Origin: Nematostella vectensis
Lineage: Eukaryota; Cnidaria; Anthozoa; Actiniaria; Edwardsiidae
Length of the DNA stretch: 64,000 bases
Reading direction: 5' to 3'
Assembly: GCF_932526225.1 (NCBI RefSeq)
Contig: NC_064048.1
Coordinates: 3,859,597-3,923,596, forward strand
The first letter of the stretch is position 1, and every line of letters begins with the position of its first letter. Under the pieces are notes generated by a model. That model saw nothing but the letters and a program-made list of their open reading frames with translations. It had not been told where the DNA came from and did no database searches. Shown in pieces: positions 55,405 to 64,000 of the stretch. Position numbers and translations under genes: made by a program.

Positions 55405-57650
55405 ACAACTTTGCGAAACTGTATGAGTTTGGTTTGATTCCGATCAATTGGTATCGAATTAAAGCCAATTATCACGAGTGGTATTCTGTTAATTTCTTCC
55501 TGGAAATTGGTGCGATCTTAATGTAATTAATGTGGATGAAAGATCTTACTAAGACCCTTCATCTGTATGAGTTTGGTTTGATTCGGATAAATTGCTAACG
55601 AATTAAAGCCAATTGTCACGAGTGGTATTCTGTTAATTTCTTCCTGGAAATTGGTGCGATCTCAATGTAATTGATGTGGATGAAAGATCTTACTAAGACC
55701 CTTCATCTGTATGAGTGTAGTTTGATTCGGATCAATTTCTATCGAATTAAAGCTAATTGTCACGAGTGGTATTCTGTTAATTTCTTCCTGGAAATTGGTG
55801 CGATCTCAATGTAGTTAATGTCGATGAAAGATCTTACTAAGGCCCTTTATCTATATGAGTTTGGTTTGATTCGGATCAATTGCTATTGAATAAAAGCCAA
55901 TTGTCACGAGTTGTATTCTTTTAATTATTTCCTGGAAACTGGTGCGATCTCAATATAATTAAGATGGATTAGAGACCTTGCTAAGACCCTTCATCTGTAT
56001 GAGTTTGGTTTGATTCGGATCAATTGCTATCGAATTAAAGCCACTTGTCACGAGCGGTATTCTGTTAATTATTTCCTGGAAAATGGTGCGATCTCAATGC
56101 AATTAACATGGATGAGAGACCTTACTAATGCTGTGTTTACACTTGAGCGTCAACCTAGGTTCAGTTTGTGGTTAACTGAACCCCGGTTAGGAAAAATGCG
56201 TTTACACTTGAAAACTTAACCTCGGTTGATCATTCAGCTGGAACAGCGCCGGTGTTATCAATTTGAATTCTGAGGTCAAATTGCTGCTGCGATTATTGAG
56301 GTTTTTCTGGACGTTCTTGTTATTCTGTGGTGGCTTTCGTTTCAAGATTCACTATAATTCAAAATGATCTTTTAGGGATCACGTTGCCTGATGTTTTCTC
56401 TGATGTTTGTCGTTTTTGTTTTTATTGTTAGCGCTTGTACGTTAGGGATTCGCATTCCCTTGACTTGGAAACTAGTTTGTTGTAAAGTATTGTGTAAAAT
56501 GTCCAGCAAAATGCGCGGATCTCAAAAACATGTGGTAATCTGACTGACATCGGTATGCGATAGCTGACAAAAACTGTCAACAGATTTGCCTGTAACCTCG
56601 GTTGAGTACGCTCAACCATGCCTCCTGGTTCGGTTGAGCTCAACCGAACCTAGGTTGAGGATCCTTTGTAATTGCCGGCACATAAGTGGCTATTTGGAGC
56701 GTGTTCACACCCACTATAAGTCTAACCTGGGTTTCGTAGTTACTCAGACTAGGTTGGACGCTCAAGTGTAAACACAGCATAAGACCCTTCATCTGTATGA
56801 GTTTGGTTTGATTCGGATCAATTGCTATCGAATTAAAGCCAATTGTCACGAGTGGTATTCTGATAATTTCTTCCTGGAAATTGGTGCGATCTCAATGTAA
56901 TTACCATGAATGAGAGACCTTACTAAGACCCTTCATCTGCATGAGTTTGGTTTGATTCGGATCAATTGCTATCGAATTAAAGCCAATTGTCACGAGTGGT
57001 ATTCTGATAATTTCTTCCTGGAAATTGGTGCGATCTCAATGTAATTGCCATGAATGAGAGACCTTACTAAGACCCTTCATCTGCATGAGTTTGGTTTGAT
57101 TCGGATCAATTGCTATCGAATTAAAGCCAATTGTCACGAGTGGTATTCTGTTAATTTCTTCCTAGAAATTGGTGCGATCTCAATGTAACTAACATGGATG
57201 AGAGACCTTACTAAGACCCTTCATCTGCATGAGTTTGGTTTGATTAAGATCAATTGCTATTGAATTAAAGCCAATTGTCACGAGAGGTATTCTGTTAATT
57301 TCTTCCTAGAAATTGGTGCGATCTCAATGTAATTAATATGTATGAAAGATCTTACTAAGATTCTTCATCTGTATGAGTTTGGTTTGATTCGGATCAATTG
57401 CTATCGAATTAAAGCCAATTGTCACGAGTGGTATTCTGTTAATTATTTCCTGGAAAATGGTGCGATCTCAAAAAAATTTACATGGATGAGAGACCTTACT
57501 AAGACCCATCATCTATATGAGTTTGGTTTGATTAGGATCAATTGCTATCGAATAAAAGCCAATTGTCACGAGTGGTATTTTATTAATTTCTTCCAGGAAA
57601 ATAAAGCGATCTCAATGTAATTAACGTGGATGAAAGATCTTACCAAGACC
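55405..57650. repeat. ~143-bp satellite array, about eleven units
   Basis: Units share ATGAGTTTGGTTTGATTCGG, TTGTCACGAGTGGTATTCTG and TTCCTGGAAATTGGTGCGAT. Starts near 55423, 55566, 55709, 55855, 55998, 56797, 56940, 57084, 57228, 57373 and 57517. The array is interrupted by the MITE at 56129-56779. Short frames within are repeat by-products. Confidence 0.95.
56129..56779. mobile_element. Harbinger-type MITE inserted in the satellite
   Basis: Ends TGCTGTGTTTACACTTGAGC and GCTCAAGTGTAAACACAGCA are inverted over ~25 bp, then AACCTAGGTT-type motifs recur inside. TAA lies on both sides (56126-56128 and 56780-56782), matching the 3-bp target of PIF/Harbinger. Removing it restores a normal satellite unit. 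Confidence 0.92.
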
Positions 57651-58967
57651 GGGATTAGGGCAAATCAGTGACACATACTTTTCGAATACGGCGCCCTAAA
57701 CTTGAAAAAAATATGTATATATATTATAAGTATTTTTCTAGGTTAACGTCTAATCTTGTTACTGGCTAATAAATCAAAAGTGTTCCATTTATTGCTATAA
57801 AGTTATGGTGCTAAATGCAAAAACTGTCCGTAATTGGGGCAATACACTGTAGTATGTATTGACAGCCTCATTAGAAGTAAATTTTCTAGCACCCCCCACC
57901 ATATCTTAGTATGAATGAATAAGCGCCGCATTCCCTGACAGGCGCCCTAAATGCATATAAATAACACCGCGATACTAAACAGAATACCAAAGAAACCCGT
58001 GGAGTTTTAACCCGCAGCGAGTTTTAGTTGTTGTTGTTTTTTTTTTTTTTTTACAAAAAAAAAACATTACTATTTTTAAGAATTTTTTTTATTTCCCCTC
58101 GAAGTCTGAAATCTCGTTACCAAGTGACTTAGGTAACCGTAATGAAATAGTATGAAATGAACATTTACTTTCATGTTTCTCAGAATATAGAATTGGACAC
58201 GAAGTTGCGTATAAAGATTTGATCTAAGGATTCAATTACACAAATACTTTTCATGTTTATGGTATGACATTTTTTCCTGCTTCGAAAAATCTAAGCTGCT
58301 GATAAATGCCGATAACAAACTTATAATTGTGTAACAATGAAGCAAATTAATAATTACGCTATTTTTTATAGTGCTAAAGTATTGAGTTAAATTGTACGTT
58401 TGTATCTAATAAGCGATTGAGAAAAAGCCTATGTGTAATGGAAGAAAATTATTGTCACGAACGGTCTTCAAATAGTAGCTGTCACACGAGAGGTTTTGTC
58501 ACGAGTGGTTGTCACCAGTGGTTGTCACATGACGGTAAATGGTAACAAGGGAGTTGCGATAAATGTGTAATAACACACCTGGTCATTCTTGAAAAATGAA
58601 CCGATATCGTCCGCATAACAAAAATCACTCCCATGATGCATCCAGGCGAGTAGAGACAGCACCTCTAATCAATAAAAAGCGGGCTTCAAGGGACAAACTG
58701 GGCTCGCGGGCGTTTCTGGTCACATGCTTGAAGTCAGCCTGCTTTGCGCGGATGCATGAGAAGCAAAATGCAGATGGCGGCAAAAACAGTCTACGGAACA
58801 GATGCTCATTTGCATAAGCCACTGTCCGGCGTTCTCGATTCCATGCGACGCCATTTTCCGCCATTTGTCATGACAAATGACAAAGGAATGCACAGCTCTA
58901 CGCTGCAAACTCTGTCATGGTCGCCATCTTGGATTTTGTAATTCCACCTCTCAGATCCATGTTATTT
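57651..58967. other. AT-rich stretch, then a promoter-like CG-richer segment
   Basis: 57651-58590 has nothing I can name beyond T and A runs and short GTCAC-rich repetition near 58460-58535. From ~58680 to 58935 the sequence is richer in CG and holds ATTTGCAT (octamer) near 58808 and three CGCCATnTT-like motifs, but no coding exon is evident. Confidence 0.45.
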
Positions 58968-59638
58968 CACAGGTAGCCCAGTCAACGGTTGCTTGTTCGT
59001 AGAGAGACGAGTAAAGCGTTTTTTGTAGAATGTTGTTAATAAAATTGCCTTGAAACTTAGAACATGCCTTAATTTTTTTGACAACATTCTACAAAAAACG
59101 CTTTACTCGTCCCCTCTCAGATCAGCCGAGTTCCGAGCTACGAACAAGCAACCATTGCCTGGGCTACCTGTGCTCCTTCCAGCGCGGTCAAGCGTAACTA
59201 ATCGTACAACGGCGTCGGAAAAGGATGCTTGTGGCTACTTTCTCGTTTTAAAATACGGCTAGCGGCCAGGGAAAATAGTTTAGCTCGGATGTTTTGCCAC
59301 ATATCGAATGTAAGTGTACCCTGGCATAGGTCTGCGAGATAAAAATATTTTGTTTGTTGTTTTTTCCTCTCGAATTTCGACGGTATTTGAGTGCTACCGA
59401 AAATGGCGCCTCCAAACTTGTTTCTTTTCTTAGTAGGGGGAGAGAAGTCATAAATCCCGTTAAGAACCCACCCCCAAAATCGTGTATTACACGTGAATTT
59501 GACAACCACAAGGGATGTTTTAAGTTCTAAGGCAATTTTATTGACAACATTTCACACAAAAAAACGCTTTACTCGTCCCCTCTCAGAACAGCCGAATTCC
59601 GAGCTACGAACAAGCAACCATTGCCTGGGCTACCTGTG
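58968..59638. mobile_element. 671-bp palindromic transposon, CACAGGTAGCCCA ends, 7-bp target duplication
   Basis: Left end CACAGGTAGCCCAGTCAACG, right end CATTGCCTGGGCTACCTGTG; GTTATTT flanks both sides (58961-58967 and 59639-59645). A second right-type terminus lies inside at ~59070-59166, so the left arm is matched by two right arms. No transposase. Same family as 38673-38892. Confidence 0.9.
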
Positions 59639-59697
59639 GTTATTTGTGCAGTGGAAAATGCCAGATTCGCGATTCTATTACTGTAAATTTCACCATA

Positions 59698-59968
59698 TGT
59701 AGTAGAAGGTATGCCTCTAAACTGAGGCTTTAATCAACATAAATCTACAGCTTGTAAAACTAAACCGAAAACTAAGCAAGATGGCTGCCCCTAGAGATTC
59801 TATGGGGTAAAACCGCTGTACAACAATAAACATAACACAGGCAGCCCAACACGTAATGTTCAAGGTTTTTAACATACATAAATACTACATTCACCCCTCT
59901 GTTAGAGGTTAAGTCTGAGCACGGGGGCATTCAATGTTCAAGGTTCTTAACGTAACATAAATACTACA
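59698..59968 (-). repeat. 3' LTR of the Ty3 element
   Basis: In element orientation it begins TGTAGTATTTATG and ends TTCTACTACA. It contains AAGATGGCTGCC (59778-59789 on +), a close match to the YY1 consensus. About 78 bp from its U3 end carries an internal duplicate of the ORF end, purine tract and LTR start. No clear TATA box or AATAAA on the element strand. Confidence 0.95.
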
Positions 59969-59980
59969 TTCACCCCTCGG
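59969..59980 (-). other. Polypurine tract of the Ty3 element
   Basis: On the element strand, CGAGGGGTGAA directly precedes the 3' LTR. Position and purine content fit a plus-strand primer, and it begins right after the gag-pol stop codon. Confidence 0.7.
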
Positions 59981-62900
59981 TTAGAGGTTAAGTCTGTCCA
60001 CTGGACGTCGGGTCCTCTCCGAACGTCGCAAGGGAGGCTGCCCATCAAGACCTGTACTGACCTGTTGCACTTCTTCGCCCACACCTATCTCCACTTCTAT
60101 CTCCGAGGAAGGTGGGGAACTACCAGTAGCAGGGTGATGCTCTCCTGGAACAGTAGGCTTAACTTGAGGGAGTGGGTACATTGTTGGTACTTCACCTTTG
60201 GGGGCAAGATGCTTGGTAGAGACTGTTGTTTCTCGGCCGTCTGGATAGCGCACATGGGCGTAGTGAGGATTCGCCTGAAGCAATTCCACCTCATCAACTA
60301 ACGGATCTGTCTTGCTTGCACGGACGTGACGCTTGAGTAGGACCGGTCCAGGCTCACTCATCCATGTTGGGATGGAAGATCCGGAAGAGGATCGCCTGGG
60401 AAAACCGAAGAATCGCTCATGGGGTGTCTCATTGGTAGCCGTGCACAACAGAGAACGAATGGAGTGTAGAACATCAGGGAGGACTTCTTGCCAGCGCTTT
60501 ACTGGCAGATTCTTAGACTTCAGGGATGCTGAAATTGCCTTCCATACCACTCCATTATACCTCTCCACTTGCCCATTGCCTTCGGGATTGTAAGCAGTTG
60601 TCCTGCTTGTGGCTACCCCTTTTTCATTCAGGAAGTCTCGCAGTTCCTGGCTGATCAAGGAGGAGCCCCTGTCCGAATGTACATAGGCTGGCATACCGAA
60701 CATCGTAAACAAGGAGGTAAGACACTTGATCACTGTTGGTGTAGACACATCAGGACAAGGGAAGACAAAAGGGAATCTTGAATATTCATCAACCACATTG
60801 AGGAAGAACTTGTTGCCATTGTTACTTGGCAAGGGGCCCTTGAAATCAATGTTTATCCTCTCGAAAGGTTGAGTAGCCTTAATGAGAGGAACTTTGGGAG
60901 GTTGATGAAACTGTGGTTTGCATTCACAACAAACTGGACACTTACTTGTCATGCTCTTGATCTCCTCAAGGGAATAAGGGAGGTTCTTGGTGCGTACGAA
61001 GTGGTTGAGTCGGGTGACCCCTGGATGACAGAGTGACTCGTGGAGCTGGTAGAGGGGATCTTCACTCAACGTGGCGCAAGTAGCTCTGGACAGAGTGTCG
61101 GGTGGAATGTTCTCTTTACCAGGACGGTAAATGATATCGAAACTATAGCAGGAGAGTTCGATCTTCCACCGCATGATCTTATCATTCTTGATCTTCCCTT
61201 TGTGGCACTGGTCAAACATGTAAGATACTGATTTCTGGTCTGTTTTAAGAGTGAAGTGCCTCCCTGTTAGGAAGTGCCTCCAGTGTCGGACAGCTTCTAC
61301 AATCGCTTGTGCCTCTTTCTCAACTGAGGCGTGCTTGAGCTCGCTGCCCTGTAAGGCTCTTGAGAAGAATGCAACTGGCCTCCCATTTTGGCTGAGAGTG
61401 GCAGCTAATGCCACCTCTGAAGCATCCGTCTCAACTTCAAATGGAATGCTTTCATCGATTGCACTAACAAAAGCTTCCTCCACCGTCTTCTTGATACTCT
61501 CAAAGGCCGCGACAGCGGGCTCGGGTAATGGAAAAACCTTGCAGGAGGTTATTGGCTTGATTCGATCCGAGTATGCGGGTATCCATTGTGAGTAGTAGGA
61601 AAACAATCCGAGGCATCTGTTCAGAGACTTTGAGTCACTTGGAACGGGTAGCTCTCGCAAAGGGCGTAGACGTTCTGGGTCTGGACTGATATTCCCTTCC
61701 TCAACCACATATCCAAGGATAGGAAGACTCCTGGTGGAGAAGATGCTCTTGTCGTTGTTATAGCAGATGTTCTTGCTCTTAGCAGCTTCAAGGAAACTCT
61801 GAAGGTTGGAATCATGCTCTTCTTGGTCTTTCCCACAGATTGTGATGTTGTCGAGATAAGGGAAGACCGCCTTGAGATTGTTCTCTTCCACAAAATTAGT
61901 CATCTCTCTCTGGAAGCAGGCCACCCCGTTGGTGACGCCGAATGGGAGTCGGCTAAACTGATACAGGTTACCTCTAGCTTCGAATGCTGTGTACGGTTTA
62001 TCCTCATCTTTGAGAGGGATCTGATGATAAGCACTGCGTAGATCAATAGTGCTGAAGACTTTGTACTGGGCGATCTGGTTAACCAAGTCGGTTATTCGTG
62101 GTAATGGGAATGCGTCGAGGAGGGTAAACCTGTTGATGGTCTGTGAGTAATCAATTACTAGCCTCTTCTTGTGATTCTCATCCTTGGTTACTACAACTTG
62201 TGCTCGCCATGGAGAGCGACTGGGCTCAATTATTCCTTCATTAAGCAGCCTCTTAACTTCTTCATCAATGAACGTGGAATCTTCTTGGCTGTAGCGGCGT
62301 GACTTTGTGGCAATAGGATGACAGTCTGCTGTCAGGTTTGCAAATGGCTCAGGCGGGTCTACATTCAGAGTGCTGAAGCTACAGACGGAGAGGGGCGGTT
62401 CGGAGCCCTTGTACTGGAAGATGACACTTTCGTGCTTTGACTGAAAGTCTACTCCTAATATGAGGTCTGCACATAGCCCAGGGAGTACAGAAAACTTGAG
62501 GCCTTCATATCTCCGTCCTTGGTAGGTAAGATCAACTGTGCAAGTACCACTAACCTTGATGGCGCCTGTCGAGGAGGTTGCCATGGATACGGTACTAGAT
62601 GAGGGCTGGACTGTCAGACTTGCTTGCTCTACTAGACTGGGATGGATATAGCTTTCACTACTCCCACTGTCAAACAGGGCCTTGATTGATTTCAAGGGCC
62701 CCTTGCCTTGCAATCCTTGGATATTGACGACACCACATGATTTAGAGAGGGATTTTGGTGGGTTAGCTGTCAATGTGGCGAGTGTCGGGGACCAAGTTGC
62801 TGGCGAAACTCTTTCTTTTGGAACCGCCTTTCCTTTACAAACTTTAGCAAAATGGCATTTCTTTTGACACTTGTTGCAAATAGCCTCCAGGGCAGGACAC

Positions 62901-63574
62901 TTCGGTCGAGGGTGTTTCTTGTTTCCACAGAAAAAGCAAGTAGCTTTATCGGGTTTCATTGTAGCTACAGTAGACTCGTCAGGCTGTTCTGCTGACAATG
63001 AGGTGCTGTTACAAGGTAGTGCTGCATTTATAGGTATCTGTGGTGCTCCATATGATTCTGAACTCCTCATAGCTGACTCCAGAGCTCGAGCCTGGTCAAA
63101 CATGGTCTTTAGATCAAGTGTTTTGTTCTCCAACAATCGTTGCCTGATTGTGTTGGATTGCAGACCTGTAATAAACGCATCCCGTATGCTCTCTTCGCTG
63201 TACTGCGCTGCGGTTACACTCTTAAAATCACAGTCCTTACTCAGTGTTTTCAGAGCTTGCAAGTACTCATCTAAGCTTTCCGATGGTTGCTGGCGTCTCG
63301 TTGCAAGTAGATGGCGAGCGAAGATCTCATTCCGTGGTCTAACATAAAGGGCTTGTAGCGCCTCAATTGCTGCATCGTATTCCGTACAATCTTCGATGTG
63401 TTGGAAGAGTGTTGGAGAAACAAAGTTAGTTAAAACGGTCAACTTGTCCAGGCCCGTCTGAGGTAGAACTTGTACGAAATTCTCGAAGGTCCTTTTCCAA
63501 TGGAGCCATTCCTTCTGGGCCGTGCTGCTATTTGGATCGGTTTCTAGGCGTTCAGGACGCAGTACTTTATCCAT
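59981..63574 (-). CDS. Gag-Pol polyprotein of the Ty3 element (1197 residues)
   Basis: A single frame carries, in order: Gag-like region (1-200); two CCHC knuckles (C213-C216-H221-C226 and C233-C236-H241-C246); retropepsin with DSGSS at 302; RT with RLVIDYSQ, STIDLRSAYHQIPL, RLPFG at 542 and FPYLDN at 571-576; RNase H (VETDAS, D717); integrase HHCC (H845, H850, C879, C882) and a DD35E triad (D910, D968, E1004). This domain order (PR-RT-RH-IN) defines Ty3/Gypsy. The RT active site reads YLDN where most families have YxDD, so the second catalytic aspartate is replaced. Gag and Pol are fused with no frameshift, unlike many relatives. Confidence 0.97.
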   Translation of the reverse strand: MDKVLRPERLETDPNSSTAQKEWLHWKRTFENFVQVLPQTGLDKLTVLTNFVSPTLFQHIEDCTEYDAAIEALQALYVRPRNEIFARHLLATRRQQPSESLDEYLQALKTLSKDCDFKSVTAAQYSEESIRDAFITGLQSNTIRQRLLENKTLDLKTMFDQARALESAMRSSESYGAPQIPINAALPCNSTSLSAEQPDESTVATMKPDKATCFFCGNKKHPRPKCPALEAICNKCQKKCHFAKVCKGKAVPKERVSPATWSPTLATLTANPPKSLSKSCGVVNIQGLQGKGPLKSIKALFDSGSSESYIHPSLVEQASLTVQPSSSTVSMATSSTGAIKVSGTCTVDLTYQGRRYEGLKFSVLPGLCADLILGVDFQSKHESVIFQYKGSEPPLSVCSFSTLNVDPPEPFANLTADCHPIATKSRRYSQEDSTFIDEEVKRLLNEGIIEPSRSPWRAQVVVTKDENHKKRLVIDYSQTINRFTLLDAFPLPRITDLVNQIAQYKVFSTIDLRSAYHQIPLKDEDKPYTAFEARGNLYQFSRLPFGVTNGVACFQREMTNFVEENNLKAVFPYLDNITICGKDQEEHDSNLQSFLEAAKSKNICYNNDKSIFSTRSLPILGYVVEEGNISPDPERLRPLRELPVPSDSKSLNRCLGLFSYYSQWIPAYSDRIKPITSCKVFPLPEPAVAAFESIKKTVEEAFVSAIDESIPFEVETDASEVALAATLSQNGRPVAFFSRALQGSELKHASVEKEAQAIVEAVRHWRHFLTGRHFTLKTDQKSVSYMFDQCHKGKIKNDKIMRWKIELSCYSFDIIYRPGKENIPPDTLSRATCATLSEDPLYQLHESLCHPGVTRLNHFVRTKNLPYSLEEIKSMTSKCPVCCECKPQFHQPPKVPLIKATQPFERINIDFKGPLPSNNGNKFFLNVVDEYSRFPFVFPCPDVSTPTVIKCLTSLFTMFGMPAYVHSDRGSSLISQELRDFLNEKGVATSRTTAYNPEGNGQVERYNGVVWKAISASLKSKNLPVKRWQEVLPDVLHSIRSLLCTATNETPHERFFGFPRRSSSGSSIPTWMSEPGPVLLKRHVRASKTDPLVDEVELLQANPHYAHVRYPDGRETTVSTKHLAPKGEVPTMYPLPQVKPTVPGEHHPATGSSPPSSEIEVEIGVGEEVQQVSTGLDGQPPLRRSERTRRPVDRLNL

Positions 63575-63588
63575 GGGACTTCAGAAAA

Positions 63589-63646
63589 TATGTTGATTAA
63601 ATTGTAGTAGAAGGTATGCCTCTAAACTGAGGCTTTAATCAACATA
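63589..63646 (-). promoter_or_regulatory. Candidate self-priming hairpin at the primer-binding position
   Basis: TATGTTGATTAAA (63589-63601), the 13 bases one base inside the 5' LTR, is the perfect reverse complement of TTTAATCAACATA (63634-63646) within the LTR. In element RNA the LTR segment would pair with the primer-binding position. The site does not start with the usual TGG complementary to a tRNA CCA end. Confidence 0.7.
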
Positions 63647-63873
63647 AATCTACAGCTTGTAAAACTAAACCGAAAACTAAGCAAGATGGCTGCCCCTAGA
63701 GATTCTATGGGGTAAAACCGCTGTACAACAATAAACATAACACAGGCAGCCCAACACGTAATGTTCAAGGTTTTTAACATACATAAATACTACATTCACC
63801 CCTCTGTTAGAGGTTAAGTCTGAGCACGGGGGCATTCAATGTTCAAGGTTCTTAACGTAACATAAATACTACA
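63603..63873 (-). repeat. 5' LTR of the Ty3 element
   Basis: Same 271 bases as the 3' LTR. It should hold the promoter for gag-pol; if self-priming operates, transcription would begin near 63646, leaving only ~44 bases of R-U5 before the interior. Confidence 0.95.
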
Positions 63874-64000
63874 CCATAGCTTATTTTCTATCAAGTTATT
63901 GTGGAAAGTCGTGTTAAACTCGGAATGATTACGGAAAATTTCGCTGTGTTGTACATTAACGTCGCGTTGAGACCCGTGTAAACTTCAAACTTGCAGTTAA
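63874..64000. other. Flanking AT-rich DNA to the right edge
   Basis: Begins with the CCATA target duplicate; no feature seen otherwise. Confidence 0.6.

Larger units (their letters stand above)
59698..63873 (-). mobile_element. Apparently intact Ty3/Gypsy LTR retrotransposon, 4176 bp
   Basis: Two 271-bp LTRs (59698-59968, 63603-63873) appear identical base for base and are bounded by TG...CA. CCATA at 59693-59697 and 63874-63878 is a 5-bp target duplication. One uninterrupted gag-pol frame fills the interior on the minus strand. Identical LTRs and an open frame imply a very recent insertion and possibly present activity. There is almost no leader: 28 bases separate the 5' LTR from the start codon. 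Confidence 0.97.

Noticed and set aside
55405-57650. Frames containing INCYRIKA-like repeats
   Set aside because: Satellite units read in frame, not a repeat protein gene.
1-64000. tRNA, rRNA or snRNA genes
   Set aside because: I saw no tRNA A/B-box pair or rRNA-like block I could support by eye; a covariance-model search would be needed to exclude them.

Overview
This window is animal nuclear DNA. The genes have many introns with GT-AG junctions, and most of the rest is AT-rich non-coding sequence full of transposons and tandem repeats. The gene set (USP47, DEPDC7, WEE1, a VLDLR/LDLR-type receptor), the intron positions and the repeat styles suggest an early-branching metazoan. An anthozoan cnidarian such as a sea anemone is my best guess, but that is inference, because nothing here names a species.

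Layout. 1-1190: a 64-bp minisatellite inside an intron. 1283-6349 (+): the last ten exons of USP47 (deubiquitinase C-terminal part; catalytic domain lies off the left edge). 8225-10721 (-): a complete three-exon DEPDC7-like gene, convergent with USP47. 11045-15060: a GC-rich block holding a wrecked Ty3/Gypsy pol and unclassified GC-rich repeats. 18119-18760 (+): an intronless gene for a small two-pass membrane protein. 21681-28478 (-): WEE1, 12 exons, with CCAAT and E2F sites upstream. 34693-51700 (-): a complete VLDLR/LDLR-family receptor, rebuilt as 16 coding exons and 899 residues (signal peptide, 8 LDLa, 2 EGF, six-bladed YWTD propeller, EGF, Thr/Pro stalk, TM, short tail). 52680-55071 (+): a decayed CR1/L2-like LINE. 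55405-57650: a ~143-bp satellite split by a Harbinger-type MITE. 58968-59638: a palindromic DNA transposon. 59698-63873 (-): an apparently intact Ty3/Gypsy LTR retrotransposon with matching 271-bp LTRs, a 5-bp target duplication and one 1197-codon gag-pol ORF.

Most notable observations. (1) The intact Ty3 element has no tRNA-like primer site. Instead the bases just inside its 5' LTR form a perfect 13-bp complement to a segment 44 bases inside the LTR, as expected for Tf1-style self-priming. (2) In three unrelated host genes, exon-intron junctions and stop-codon regions have been tandemly duplicated locally, leaving decoy splice sites or decoy gene ends. (3) The receptor's cytoplasmic tail aligns with the NPxY region of VLDLR but lacks NPxY. 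(4) Several MITE families can be delimited to the base with target duplications (TTAA, TAA, 6 bp, 7 bp).

The host genes are functionally unrelated neighbours (ubiquitin editing, DEP signalling, mitotic-entry kinase, lipoprotein/reelin-type receptor). They do not form an operon or pathway.
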